NCBI GenBank assembly: GCA_963829845.1
Contig: CAWHKD010000006.1
Coordinates: 81,626-145,625 of the forward strand
Length of the DNA stretch: 64,000 bases
Source of the DNA: Gaiellasilicea sp963829845
Lineage (GTDB): Bacteria > Actinomycetota > Thermoleophilia > Gaiellales > Gaiellaceae
Direction: 5' to 3'
In this document: positions 39,097 to 47,474 of the stretch, piece after piece
How the letters are laid out: each line of letters starts with the position of its first letter
Numbering within the stretch: the first letter of the stretch is position 1
Program-made: the position numbers and the translations under genes
Notes under the pieces: generated by a model
Seen by the model: only the letters and a program-made list of their open reading frames with translations
What the model was told of the DNA's origin: nothing
Databases searched by the model: none

Positions 39097-40041
39097 CTAC
39101 GGAGCGCGGTAGTAGAGCCAGGCGTCCTGCGCGCGGGCGACCTGCCCCGCGGTGAACTGGTTGTAACAGGAGTCGTACGAGTAGTCCATGTAGTTGTGGA
39201 TCGGGTCGAGCCCCGGCTCGGAGCAGGTGTCCTTGCCCTCCGGGCAGCCGCTCGTCGGCACTTTCATCGGCGGCGTGTCGTCGACGAAGTCGCCCTTCGC
39301 GTTGCAGCCGCCGAAGAACGTGTGCTCGAGGTTGACCCAGTGTCCGGCCTCGTGGACGAGCGTCATCCCGAGGTCGTACCTGCCCGCATACGTGTCCGAC
39401 GTCCGGACCATCGACTCCCAGTCGAAGACGATCCCGTCCAGATAGAGATTCGTGTCGGGCAGACCCGGCAGGTACGCCCAGCCGAGGTACGCGTCGGCCG
39501 TCGTCGAGTAGACGTTCAGCGTCTCGAAGCCGCCTCGGTGGAGCGCCCGCTTCATCGGCCGCTCGCCCGAGCCGGTGATGCCGCCGTAGAACCAGTCGGC
39601 GTTGTCGGTGCGAGTGACGCCGGCGAGCTCGAAACGGAAGCCGGACTTCGCGCCGCCGTAGAAGCCGGCGAAGGCCAAGTTGAGCACGGTCATCTGCTCG
39701 TCGATCTGCGCCTGCGTGACGCTGCCGATGGCGCCGTCGCTGACGACGTGGAACCAGACCGGCACCGTGGCCTTGAACTTCGCTCCGCCCTTGCCTTTCG
39801 CCGAGTCGGGCATCGCCTCGTAGTTGACGTTCAGCGACGGCTCGCGGACGACGTTGCCCGCGCTGCGGGCGGTGCTCCCGGACGCCGTCAGCGCCGTGAG
39901 AGCGTCGAACGTCCCTGTTCCTGCCGCCTCCCAGTCCGTGCACAGGGCCGCCGGATTCGCGGCTGCGGCGGCGCCGACCGGAGCCGCCGTGACCGCCAGC
40001 GCGGAGAGCGCGCCGACGGCCAGCACGATCAGTTTCCTCAT
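39097..40041 (-). CDS. Secreted zinc metalloprotease, pappalysin (M43) family
   Basis: 314 residues with a Sec signal peptide (KLIVLAVGALSALAVTAAP, cleavage near residue 26). The zinc site is TLVHEAGHWVNLEHTFFGGC (HExxHxxxxxH), and the Met-turn region is IHNYMDYSYDSCYNQFTAGQ, as in cytophagalysin/ulilysin-like M43B enzymes. Cys pairs near the active site fit that family. The Gly usual in HExxHxxG is Asn here (WVNLEH). Probably a secreted extracellular protease. An AGGAG ribosome site lies directly before the ATG. Stand-alone gene. Confidence 0.9.
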   Translation of the reverse strand: MRKLIVLAVGALSALAVTAAPVGAAAAANPAALCTDWEAAGTGTFDALTALTASGSTARSAGNVVREPSLNVNYEAMPDSAKGKGGAKFKATVPVWFHVVSDGAIGSVTQAQIDEQMTVLNLAFAGFYGGAKSGFRFELAGVTRTDNADWFYGGITGSGERPMKRALHRGGFETLNVYSTTADAYLGWAYLPGLPDTNLYLDGIVFDWESMVRTSDTYAGRYDLGMTLVHEAGHWVNLEHTFFGGCNAKGDFVDDTPPMKVPTSGCPEGKDTCSEPGLDPIHNYMDYSYDSCYNQFTAGQVARAQDAWLYYRAP

Positions 40042-40129
40042 CTCCTACCCCCCGTTGTGTCGTACGGCGATCTGGAGGTTAGGTGGTGCAAAACAATTCT
40101 GCAACCTTGGTGCGGCTAGGGTTCCGCCG

Positions 40130-41134
40130 GTGGAGCTGACCGCACGGATCGTCACCCTGCGACTCGCGGAGACGTTTGTGATCGCGCGCGAGTCGAGCGA
40201 CGAGGAGGACGTCGTCGAGGTCGAGCTCCACCACGACGGCCTCAGCGGCTTCGGCGAGGGGGCGCCGATCGAGCGCTACGGCGAGTCGGGCGAGTCCGCG
40301 CTCGGGTACCTCGAGGCGGCGGCAGCGGAGCTCGGCGACGACCCCTTCGCGCTCGAGCAGATCGAGGGCCGGCTGCCGTCGGGCGAGAACGCGGCCAGGG
40401 CCGCGCTCGACGGCGCCCTGCACGACCTGCAGGCAAAGCTGCTCGGGGTGCCCGTCTGGAGGCTGCTCGGACTGCCGCGCACGGGCCCGCCGACGTCGTG
40501 GACGGTCTGGCTCGGCGATCCCGACGACATGGCCCGCCGCGCGGAGAAGGCGGCGCCGCGGTTCTCGCGTCTCAAGCTCAAGCTCGGCGGGGCCGACGGG
40601 CTCGATGTCGAGCGCGTTCGCGCCGTCCGCTCGGTCACCGAGCTGCCGCTGCAGGTCGACGTCAACGAGTGGTGGTCGCTCGACGAGGCGCTCGAGGCGC
40701 TGCCGCAGCTGAAGGAGCTCGGCGTCGCGTACTGCGAGCAGCCGCTCCGGGCCGGCGACGAGGGCGGACGGACGCTCAAGGAGCGCTCGCCAGTCCCGAT
40801 CTACGTCGACGAGGACTGCCACCGGCTCGACAGCGTCGTCACCTGCGCGGAGGTCGCGCACGGGATCAACATCAAGCTGGCGAAGTCGGGTGGGATCAGG
40901 GAGGCGATCCGGATGGCGCACGCTGCGCGCGCGCTCGGGCTCGGAGTCATGCTCGGGTGCATGATCGAGTCGGGGCTCGGGATCGCGGCCGGTTGTGTCG
41001 TCGCGCCGCTCTGCGACCACGTCGACCTGGACGGCAACCTGCTGATCGCCGACGACCCGTGGCCGGGCGTCGCGTTCTCCGACGGCGTCCAGGTGCCATC
41101 GGATCGACCGGGGCTCGGTGTCGGACCGGCCTGA
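40130..41134 (+). CDS. Enolase-superfamily racemase/epimerase (DgcA or dipeptide-epimerase type)
   Basis: 334 residues, muconate-lactonizing-enzyme subgroup. The capping domain opens TLRLAETFVIARESSDEED; barrel motifs are RLKLKLGG (KxK base), LQVDVNEWWS (metal Asp), YCEQPL (metal Glu), VDEDCH (third metal Asp) and NIKLAKSGGI (second Lys base), ending MLGCMIESGLG. Dipeptide epimerases and N-acetyl-D-glutamate racemase DgcA share this pattern. The immediately following DUF1611 gene (17-nt overlap) is DgcN-like, favouring the D-glutamate catabolic pair. GTG 40130 has TAGGGT 7 nt upstream. Confidence 0.85.
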   Translation: MELTARIVTLRLAETFVIARESSDEEDVVEVELHHDGLSGFGEGAPIERYGESGESALGYLEAAAAELGDDPFALEQIEGRLPSGENAARAALDGALHDLQAKLLGVPVWRLLGLPRTGPPTSWTVWLGDPDDMARRAEKAAPRFSRLKLKLGGADGLDVERVRAVRSVTELPLQVDVNEWWSLDEALEALPQLKELGVAYCEQPLRAGDEGGRTLKERSPVPIYVDEDCHRLDSVVTCAEVAHGINIKLAKSGGIREAIRMAHAARALGLGVMLGCMIESGLGIAAGCVVAPLCDHVDLDGNLLIADDPWPGVAFSDGVQVPSDRPGLGVGPA

Positions 41135-42150
41135 GCGGCTCCTGATCCTCGCCGAGGGCCACTCGGGCGACCCGCATTACGGGAAGACGGCGCGGGGTGT
41201 GCTCGCGTACGGCCAGCGGCCCGTCGTCGCGATCGTCGACTCGACGCGGGTGGGGGAGGCGCAGGCCGGTGTTCCGATCGTCGGCTCGGTCGAGGACGCA
41301 CTCGGGTACAAGCCGGTGACGGCGCTCGTCGGCGTCGCCACCCAGGGCGGGCGCTTCCCGCCGGCGTGGCGCGAGCTGCTGAAGACCGCCGTCTCGAACG
41401 GCCTGAACGTGGAGAACGGCCTGCACGAGTTCCTGGCGGACGACGGGGAGCTGAGCGCGCTCGCCGCTCGACACGGCGTCGAGCTCCGCGACCTGCGCCG
41501 GCCGCCTGCCGACCTGAACGTCCCCACCGGCGCCAACCTCGGGCAGCCGACGAAGAACGTGCTCACGGTCGGGTCCGACTGCGCGATCGGGAAGATGACC
41601 GTCTCGCTCGAGCTCGACCGGGCCGCCGCCGCCCGCGGGATCGCGTCCCGTTTCGTGCCCACGGGCCAGACGGGGATCGCGATCGCGGGCTGGGGGATCG
41701 CCGTCGACGCCGTCGTCTCGGACTTCATCGCCGGCGCCGCGGAGCGGCTCGTCGTCGAGGGGCACGAGCGCGGGGGAGAGCTGCTCTTCGTCGAAGGACA
41801 GGGCGCGGTCACGCACCCGGCTTACTCGGGCGTGACCCTCGGCCTGATCCACGGCTCCGCGCCGCACGCCTTCGTCCTCTGCCACCAGGCCGGGCGCGAC
41901 CGAGGTCGAGGGATATCCCGGTCACCCGCTCCTGTCGCTGCCGGAGCTCGTCGAGCTGCACGAGTGGATCTCGCTCCCGGCCCGCCGGGCGCGGGTCGCG
42001 GGGATCGCGCTGAACACGCGCGAGTTCTCCGACGACGCCGCGCGAGCTGCCATCGCCCGCGCCGAGGCGGAGACGGGACTGGTCGCTGACGACCCGGTGC
42101 GCTTCGGCGCCGACCGCCTCCTCGACGCGGTGCTCGCGTCCCTCGAATAG
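41118..42150 (+). pseudogene. DUF1611-family protein (DgcN-like N-acyltransferase), one frameshift
   Basis: The first ~255 codons match DUF1611: N-terminal Rossmann part with GVATQGGRFPPAWRELLKTA, then a P-loop-like VGSDCAIGKMTVSLELDRAA and LFVEGQGAVTHPAYSGVTLG. The frame breaks at about 41896-41900. One base fewer restores ATEVEGYPGHPLLSLPELVE and a normal C-terminus ending LLDAVLASLE at 42148. DgcN-type members N-acetylate D-glutamate before racemisation by DgcA, fitting the upstream gene. The single break in an otherwise perfect gene could be a sequence error. Confidence 0.8.
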
Positions 42151-42178
42151 CGTCGTGACGATGCCATAGAGTCGAGGC

Positions 42179-42355
42179 ATGCTCACCGACCACCGCAAGG
42201 TCGCGCTCGTCGTCGTGCCGCTCCTGCTCGTCGCCGCGTTCGTCGATCACGACGGCATCTCGATCGCGCTCTCGGTCATCGCACTCGCGCTGGCGCTCGT
42301 CGCGCTCGTGGCGATCCTGCTCGCGCGCCGCGCAGCCCGCCGCGACTCGGCTTGA
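42179..42355 (+). CDS. 58-residue two-span membrane protein
   Basis: MLTDHRKVALVVVPLLLVAA and IALSVIALALALVALVAILL form two membrane helices joined by FVDHDGIS, with a basic tail RRAARRDSA. No family. ATG 42179 has TAGAGT 6 nt upstream (leaderless). The stop codon overlaps the -35 of the SOS-type promoter of the next gene. Confidence 0.6.
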   Translation: MLTDHRKVALVVVPLLLVAAFVDHDGISIALSVIALALALVALVAILLARRAARRDSA

Positions 42356-42396
42356 CAGCGAACAGGTGTTCGTGCATCATGGCGAACACATGTTCG
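42352..42396 (+). promoter_or_regulatory. SOS-controlled promoter with two LexA boxes
   Basis: TTGACA (42352-42357), 17 bp, CATCAT (42375-42380), then 9 nt to ATG 42390. Two perfect actinobacterial/Gram-positive LexA palindromes CGAAC-N4-GTTCG occur: CGAACAGGTGTTCG (42359-42372, between -35 and -10) and CGAACACATGTTCG (42383-42396, across the start codon), centres 24 bp apart. Confidence 0.85.
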
Positions 42397-42626
42397 GACG
42401 AATTCTCATGCTCGCGGCGATCGGCATCTTCCTCTGGGCCGCCTTCGCCCGTTCCTCCGACGCTTCCGACCCGGCACGGCGGTACGTCGTGCAGCCGTAC
42501 GACACGCTCTGGTCGATCGCGGCGCGCGGGTACGACGACCCGCGCCAGGGCGTCTGGGAGATCAAGGAGCGGAACGGGCTGCGCGGGGCGACGATCGTTC
42601 CGGGCCAGGTGCTCGTCCTCCCGTAG
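42390..42626 (+). CDS. SOS-inducible LysM membrane protein, probable YneA/ChiZ-like division inhibitor
   Basis: 78 residues: one membrane segment (RILMLAAIGIFLWAAF, residues ~4-19), a short linker, and a LysM domain (YVVQPYDTLWSIAARGYDDP to IVPGQVLVLP). This is exactly the TM-plus-LysM layout of YneA (Bacillus) and ChiZ/Rv2719c (Mycobacterium), SOS-induced cell-division suppressors that act at the envelope. Identification rests on architecture plus the double LexA operator; lexA itself is not in the window. ATG 42390 is preferred to GTG 42366 because of promoter spacing. Confidence 0.8.
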   Translation: MFGRILMLAAIGIFLWAAFARSSDASDPARRYVVQPYDTLWSIAARGYDDPRQGVWEIKERNGLRGATIVPGQVLVLP

Positions 42627-42642
42627 CACCGGCGCCCCAGGA

Positions 42643-42723
42643 GCGCGTGGCGAAATGACGGCTGAGCCGCCGTGCCGCGCTGTTCGTCCCCCAGCGACGA
42701 GCGCCATTCCGCCACGCCCTCCT
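42643..42723. repeat. Intergenic palindromic element, copy 2
   Basis: GCGTGGCGAAATG near the left end pairs with CATTCCGCCACGC near the right, enclosing CGGCTGAG and a further hairpin. It shares blocks with 38006-38056 and ends CCCTCCTA at the rnz promoter. Confidence 0.5.
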
Positions 42724-42734
42724 AGACTGGCGGC

Positions 42735-43712
42735 GTGGACATGGACGTCGTCTTCCTTGGCACCGCCGGCTCGATGCCGACCGCACGTCGCGGCCCGTCG
42801 GCGACGCTCGTGCGCCGCGGCGGTGAGCGGCTGCTGATCGACTGCGGCGAGGGCACGCAGCGCCAGCTGCTCCGCTCCGATCTCGGCCTCGTCGACCTGC
42901 AGGAGATCTTCCTGACCCACTTCCACGCCGACCACTTCCTCGGCCTGCCGGGGATGCTGAAGACGTTCGCCCTCCGCGGACGCGAGCTGCCGCTGACGCT
43001 CTACGGGCCGCGCGGCCTCGACGAGCTCTACCAGTCGCTGCGCCGGATCTTCGGGCGGCTCACCTTCGAGGTCGCCGTCGTCGAACTCGCGGCCGACGCC
43101 GTGCTGCCGCGCGACGGCTACGCGCTGCGCACCTTCCCGACGCGCCACGGGCGCGACGCAATCGGCTACGCCCTCGTCGAGGAGGTGCGCCCAGGCCGCT
43201 TCGACGTCGAGGTGGCCGACGCGCTCGGAGTTCCGTTCGGACGGGAGCGCGGCGTCCTCCAAAACGGCGACGCCGTGACGCTCGCAGACGGGCGGACCGT
43301 GACGCCGGAGCAGGTGCTCGGCGAGTCGCGTCCGGGCCGGAAGATCGTGCTCACGGGCGACACGGCTCCGTCAGACCTCGTCGTTGAGGCCGCGTTCGGC
43401 GCCGACCTGCTCGTTCACGAGGCGACGTTCTGCGAGGAGGAAGCCGAGCGCGCCGTCGAGACGGAGCACTCGACCGCGCTCGAGGCAGCGCGCGTCGCGA
43501 AAGACGCGAACGTGCGCCTGCTCGCGCTGACCCACAGCTCGAGTCGCTACAGCGGTGGCGACATCGAGCGGGAGGCGCGGACGGTCTTCGCGGACACGGT
43601 CGTGCCGCGTGACTTCGATCTGATCGAGGTGCCGTATCCAGAGCGGGGCAGCCCGGAGCTCGTCAAGCGCGGCGCACGGCTGCCGCGGGCTGAAGTACCC
43701 TCCGGCCCATGA
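42735..43712 (+). CDS. rnz: Ribonuclease Z (tRNA 3' endonuclease)
   Basis: 325 residues of the metallo-beta-lactamase fold. VFLGTAGSMPTARRGPSATL opens the protein; the zinc motif is FLTHFHADHFLGLPGM near residue 60; LTGDTAPSD, the VHEATF motif and EHSTALEAARVAKDANVRLL supply the remaining ligands; the tRNA-binding exosite lies around GYALVEEVRPGRFDV. It trims tRNA 3' trailers, relevant because the tRNAs here encode no CCA. GTG 42735 has TAGACT 6 nt upstream (leaderless). Confidence 0.95.
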   Translation: MDMDVVFLGTAGSMPTARRGPSATLVRRGGERLLIDCGEGTQRQLLRSDLGLVDLQEIFLTHFHADHFLGLPGMLKTFALRGRELPLTLYGPRGLDELYQSLRRIFGRLTFEVAVVELAADAVLPRDGYALRTFPTRHGRDAIGYALVEEVRPGRFDVEVADALGVPFGRERGVLQNGDAVTLADGRTVTPEQVLGESRPGRKIVLTGDTAPSDLVVEAAFGADLLVHEATFCEEEAERAVETEHSTALEAARVAKDANVRLLALTHSSSRYSGGDIEREARTVFADTVVPRDFDLIEVPYPERGSPELVKRGARLPRAEVPSGP

Positions 43713-43730
43713 GCGTCGCTCGCCTTCGGC

Positions 43731-43767
43731 TCGCTCCCGCGGGGGAAACCATGTTTCCCGCGCGAGC
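43731..43767 (+). terminator. Hairpin terminator after rnz
   Basis: GCTC-GCGGG-GAAAC on the left pairs with GTTTC-CCGC-GAGC on the right around CAT, with small bulges; about 20 nt past the rnz stop. Confidence 0.55.
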
Positions 43768-43813
43768 CCCCTTCTTGGGTCATGTGGGGGAACTTCCAGG
43801 CTCACCCCCTAAA

Positions 43814-43842
43814 GCTCATCGTGCGAGACTCGCACGATGAGC
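43814..43842. promoter_or_regulatory. Perfect 14-bp inverted repeat across a start codon
   Basis: GCTCATCGTGCGAG (43814-43827), one A, CTCGCACGATGAGC (43829-43842). The right arm includes the ATG of the 43837 gene. It could be a repressor site or an RNA hairpin that hides the start codon. Confidence 0.6.
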
Positions 43843-44094
43843 GAGATGGTGCAGGTCGCCCTTGCGGAGGACGCCACCGAGGCGGAGGAGATCCAGGCGC
43901 TGCTCGAGGACGCGGGCATCGCGTCGGAGGTCACGCCGGACGACGACTCGGACTCGTTGAAGATCCTCGTCCCCGAGGACGCAGTCGAGTCCGCGCAGGA
44001 CGTCATCGAGCTGGCGCCTGCCGACGAGGAGACTCACGCCGGAGGTGTAGCGCCTCGTCCGTCGGGCGCGCTAGGATCGCGCTCGACCCTTTAA
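43837..44094 (+). CDS. DUF2007-like putative signal-transducing protein
   Basis: 85 residues. MVQVALAEDATEAEEIQALL, then DAGIASEVTPDD, LKILVPEDAVESAQDVIE matches the small DUF2007 alpha/beta domain, thought to bind a regulator or nucleotide; function unproven. The last ~20 residues are not typical and overlap the pyrR promoter, so the coding end may be a read-on. The start codon is buried in a perfect inverted repeat. Confidence 0.7.
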   Translation: MSEMVQVALAEDATEAEEIQALLEDAGIASEVTPDDDSDSLKILVPEDAVESAQDVIELAPADEETHAGGVAPRPSGALGSRSTL

Positions 44095-44130
44095 CCCGGT
44101 CCAGAGAGGCCGGAAAGGATGGGAGTGAAC
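44072..44130 (+). promoter_or_regulatory. pyr operon promoter and PyrR-binding leader
   Basis: TAGGAT (44072-44077) is the likely -10. The leader contains CCGG-T-CCAGAGAGG-CCGG (44096-44113), the conserved PyrR-binding loop in a short hairpin, followed closely by the pyrR start. With so short a leader, control is more likely translational (as in mycobacteria) than by attenuation. Confidence 0.75.
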
Positions 44131-44135
44131 AGGGG

Positions 44136-44723
44136 ATGAGCACGCACCTTCCCGACCGCCATGCGGTCAGGACACTGCTGGGCAAGGTCCTTCTAGATGC
44201 GGAGGGCCTCGAGCGCACTCTCTCGCGGATCGCGCATGAGATCATCGAGCGCAACGACGATCTCAGCCGGCTCGCACTCGTCGGCATCCACACCCGCGGC
44301 GTCCCGATCGCCGAGCGGCTGGCCGGGCTGATCGAGGAGCGGAGCGGGGAGGAGGTCGAGCTCGGCGCGGTCGACATCACCTTCCACCGCGATGACGCGA
44401 TCGCCGGACGCGAGCAGCCCGTCGTGCACGCCACCGCGCTCGACTTCGAGCTGCGCGGGATGACGGTGATCCTCGTCGACGACGTCCTCTACACCGGCCG
44501 GACGATCCGCGCGGCGATCGAGACGCTGTTCGAGCGGGGGCGGCCTGCCCGCGTGCAGCTCGCCGTGCTCGTCGACCGAGGCCATCGCGAGCTGCCGATC
44601 CGCCCCGACTACGTCGGCAAGAACCTGCCGACCGCGCGTAGCGAACGGATTCAGGTCGAGCTCGCCGAGACCGACGGCAGCGACCGGATCCTTCTTGTCG
44701 GCGCGCCCGAGGAGACGTCATGA
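44136..44723 (+). CDS. pyrR: Bifunctional pyr operon regulator / uracil phosphoribosyltransferase
   Basis: 195 residues of type I PRTase fold. DDLSRLALVGIHTRGVPIAE, the PRPP loop VILVDDVLYTGRTIRAAIE and the C-terminal LPIRPDYVGKNLPT are diagnostic PyrR motifs. It binds the pyr leader RNA in response to UMP/UTP and has weak UPRTase activity. ATG 44136 lies just after the PyrR loop, so the protein can repress its own translation. The stop overlaps the pyrB start (ATGA). Confidence 0.95.
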   Translation: MSTHLPDRHAVRTLLGKVLLDAEGLERTLSRIAHEIIERNDDLSRLALVGIHTRGVPIAERLAGLIEERSGEEVELGAVDITFHRDDAIAGREQPVVHATALDFELRGMTVILVDDVLYTGRTIRAAIETLFERGRPARVQLAVLVDRGHRELPIRPDYVGKNLPTARSERIQVELAETDGSDRILLVGAPEETS

Positions 44724-45635
44724 GGCACCTGTTCTCGATCGGCGACCTCGCCCGCGACGACGTCGAGCGGATCCTCGAGACGGCGGGTGCGCTCCAGGGC
44801 GTGGACGACAAGCTGCCGACGCTGCAGGGGAAACTCGTGCTCAGCCTCTTCTTCGAGTCCTCGACGCGCACCTCGTCCAGCTTCGAGTTGGCGGCGAAGC
44901 GGCTCTCGGCGGACGTGATGTCGCTGAAAGCTGTCGGCTCGTCCGTCGACAAGGGCGAGTCGCTCAAGGACACGGTGCTGACGCTCGCGCAGTACGACCC
45001 ACATGCGATCGTCGTCCGGCATCCACAGATCGGCGCACCTCAGCTCGTCGCGCGCTACTCGGACGCTGCGGTCGTGAACGCAGGCGACGGCAACGCACCA
45101 GCATCCGACGCAGGCACTGCTCGACCTCTTCACGATGCGGCAGGCGCTTGGAGAGCTGGAGGGCCGCCACGTGGCAATCGTCGGCGACGTCCTCCACAGC
45201 CGCGTCGCTCGCTCGTTGATCCAGGGACTCGCGCTCGTCGGCGCGAGGACGACGCTCGTCGGCCCGCCGACCCTGATCCCGCGCGGGATCGAGGCAATGG
45301 GCTGCGAGACGACGATCGAGATCGGCGCGATCGCCGACGCTGACGTCGTCTACGTCCTTCGGATGCAGCGGGAGCGGATGGAGTCTGCGTTCGTACCGAG
45401 CCTGCGCGAGTACTCCGCGCGGTGGGGTGTGACCCCGGCGCGCGTCCGGGCGGGGCAGAAGGTGATGCACCCCGGCCCGATCAACCGCGGGGTCGAGATC
45501 GACGGCCGCGTCGCGGACTCGCCCGACTCGCTGATCCTCGAGCAGGTGCGCTCCGGGCTTGCGGTGCGGATGGCGGTGCTCCACGACCTGCTGGCGGCCG
45601 ACAACCCTGTGCGCGAGCAGGCGGCCGTCGCATGA
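44720..45635 (+). pseudogene. pyrB: Aspartate carbamoyltransferase catalytic subunit, one frameshift in this sequence
   Basis: Carbamoyl phosphate plus aspartate to carbamoyl aspartate. N-terminal part: FFESSTRTSSSFELAAKRL (carbamoyl-phosphate site), VDKGESLKDTVLTL, IVVRHPQIGAPQLVARY. The frame breaks near 45095; removing one base gives HQHPTQALLDLFTMRQALGE, then VAIVGDVLHSRVARSLIQGL, RMQRERME and MHPGPINRGVEI. Restored length is about 305 residues, normal for PyrB. An essential gene in the middle of an intact operon is unlikely to be dead, so a sequencing error or a strain mutation is the probable cause. Confidence 0.88.
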
Positions 45636-46894
45636 ACGTGCTCTTCGGCCGCGACGGGCGTTCCGACAGCCTCGTGCTCGAGGGCCGCCTCGCCGGCGGC
45701 GAGTGCGTCGCCGTCACCGTCACCGAGGGCGTCATCTCATCGATCGAGCCTGCCGCGGCAACTTCGCGCGTGCTCGCGCCCGCCTTCGTCGACCCGCACG
45801 TCCACCTGCGCTCCCCCGGCCGCGAGGACGAGGAGACGATCGCCTCGGGCACGGCCGCCGCCGCAGCCGGAGGCTACTGCGCGATCCTGGCGATGCCGAA
45901 CACCGATCCGGTCGTCGACTCGGCGGCCGTACTCGGCTCGCTGGTCGAGACGGCGAAGCGCGAGGCGCTCGTCCCGACCGGCTTCATGGCCGCGATCTCG
46001 AAGCGGCTCGGCGGGGAGGAGCTGACCGAGATGGGAGAGCTCGCCGACGCGGGCGCCGCGGCCTTCACCGATGACGGTCGTCCCGTCACCTCCGCCGGTC
46101 TGATGCGCCGGGCGCTCCAGTACGGCGCCGTCATGGGCCGCACGCTCGCGCTCCACTGCGAGGAGCCGACGCTCTCGCGCGACGGCCAGGTGCACGAGGG
46201 TGCCGTCGCCGCCGAGCTCGGCTTCGCGCCGTACCCGTCGCTGGCCGAGAGCGCCATGGTCGAACGCGACCTCTCGCTGGCGGAGTACGAGGAGCGGCCG
46301 CTACACCTGATGCATCTCTCGGCGAAGGAGTCGGTCGCAGCGCTTCGCCATGCGCACGAGCGCGGCGTCGAGGCGACCGCGGAAGTGACGCCGCACCATC
46401 TCGTCCTCACCGACGACGCCGTCCGCTCGCTCGACCCGAACGTGAAGATGAATCCGCCGCTGCGCGCTGACGACGACCGGCAGGCATTGATCGACGCGCT
46501 TCGCGACGGCACGATCGCCTGCGTCGCCACCGACCACGCGCCACACTCGCGCGAGGAGAAGGAGACCCCGTTCGAGGCGGCACCCTTCGGCGTCACCGGT
46601 CTCGAGACGTCGTTCGCGGCGCTCTACACGCATCTCGTCCAGACCGGGCTCGTCCAGCTGGAGACGCTCCTGGAGCGCATGTCCGGCGGCCCGGCGCGCG
46701 CGCACGGCCTTCCCGAGCCCAGGCTCGAGGTCGGCGCCCGCGCGAACCTCGTCCTGCTCGACCTCGACCGGGAGTGGACGGTGACCGAGAGCGGCTTCCG
46801 TTCCCGCTCCGCGAACTCGTGGCTGCTCGGCCGCAAGCTCCGCGGCACCGTCCTCACGACGGTCGCCGACGGCCGGGTGGTGCACACATTGTGA
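45632..46894 (+). CDS. pyrC: Dihydroorotase
   Basis: 420 residues, class I type. Cyclises carbamoyl aspartate. Metal motifs: FVDPHVHLRSPGREDEETIA (DxHxHxR) near residue 50, ALHCEEPTLS, HLMHLSAKESVAAL and VATDHAPHSREEKE (catalytic Asp), then PFGVTGLETSF. The C-terminal VGARANLVLLDLDREWTV closes the amidohydrolase composite domain. The ATG overlaps the pyrB stop (4 nt); the stop overlaps the next start (TGATG). Confidence 0.96.
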   Translation: MNVLFGRDGRSDSLVLEGRLAGGECVAVTVTEGVISSIEPAAATSRVLAPAFVDPHVHLRSPGREDEETIASGTAAAAAGGYCAILAMPNTDPVVDSAAVLGSLVETAKREALVPTGFMAAISKRLGGEELTEMGELADAGAAAFTDDGRPVTSAGLMRRALQYGAVMGRTLALHCEEPTLSRDGQVHEGAVAAELGFAPYPSLAESAMVERDLSLAEYEERPLHLMHLSAKESVAALRHAHERGVEATAEVTPHHLVLTDDAVRSLDPNVKMNPPLRADDDRQALIDALRDGTIACVATDHAPHSREEKETPFEAAPFGVTGLETSFAALYTHLVQTGLVQLETLLERMSGGPARAHGLPEPRLEVGARANLVLLDLDREWTVTESGFRSRSANSWLLGRKLRGTVLTTVADGRVVHTL

Positions 46895-47474
46895 TGACCG
46901 CGACTCTGGCCCGGGCTGTCCTTGCGCACTATCTCGACCGGCTCGTCGAGGTGCTCCGGCGAAAGGCACCGATCGAGGCCGTGTACTCCGTCGGCTCGGC
47001 CGCAATCGGTGGATACGAGCACGGCCGCAGCGACGTCGACGTGGTCGCGGTCACGACCCGCTCGTTGTCCCTTTTCTGAGCGCCGCGCACTCGCGGCGGC
47101 GGTTGAGGAGCTTCCCGTCCCGGCTCGGAAGCTCGAGCTGGTCGTCTATCCGCGCGGCAGCGACCGCTGGGAGCTGAACTTCAACACGGGCGAGCGCGTC
47201 GGGGTCGATCCCGACGCCGAGCCGTCGTTCTGGTTCGTGCTCGACCGGGCGATTGCCGAGCAGCATGCGAACGCCGCTCTTCGGGCCGCCGTGGAGCGCG
47301 CTGTTCGAGCCCGAGCCGCCGGAGGCGATCGAGGCCGCGCTCGCCGAGGTAGCCGCGTTCGACAGCTGGGACGATCCGGTCGGCGACGCAGAGCTGGCGG
47401 CAGCACGTGCGCAGGTCTGGCGCGAGACCGGCCACTGGATCTCGAAGAGCCAGGCGGCGGAGCGGTTGGCGTGA
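46894..47474 (+). pseudogene. Nucleotidyltransferase-domain protein inside the pyr operon, two frameshifts
   Basis: ATG 46894 starts LARAVLAHYLDRLVEVLRRK, then the NTase motif AVYSVGSAAIGGYEHGRSDVDVV (split here: GSAAIGGYEHGRSDVDVVAV), as in aminoglycoside adenylyltransferases and related proteins. Frames change near the TTTT at 47075 and near 47282. Restored, the protein continues LPVPARKLELVVYPRGSDRW, ELNFNTGERVGVDPDAEPSF, and ends ISKSQAAERLA, about 192 residues resembling the AadA-type C-terminus. It overlaps pyrC and carA at both ends, so it is a true operon member; its substrate is unknown. Confidence 0.7.

Noticed and set aside
44072..44130. PyrR attenuator with alternative terminator
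   Set aside because: The leader between the -10 and pyrR is too short for a terminator/antiterminator pair and has no T-tract; translational control fits better.
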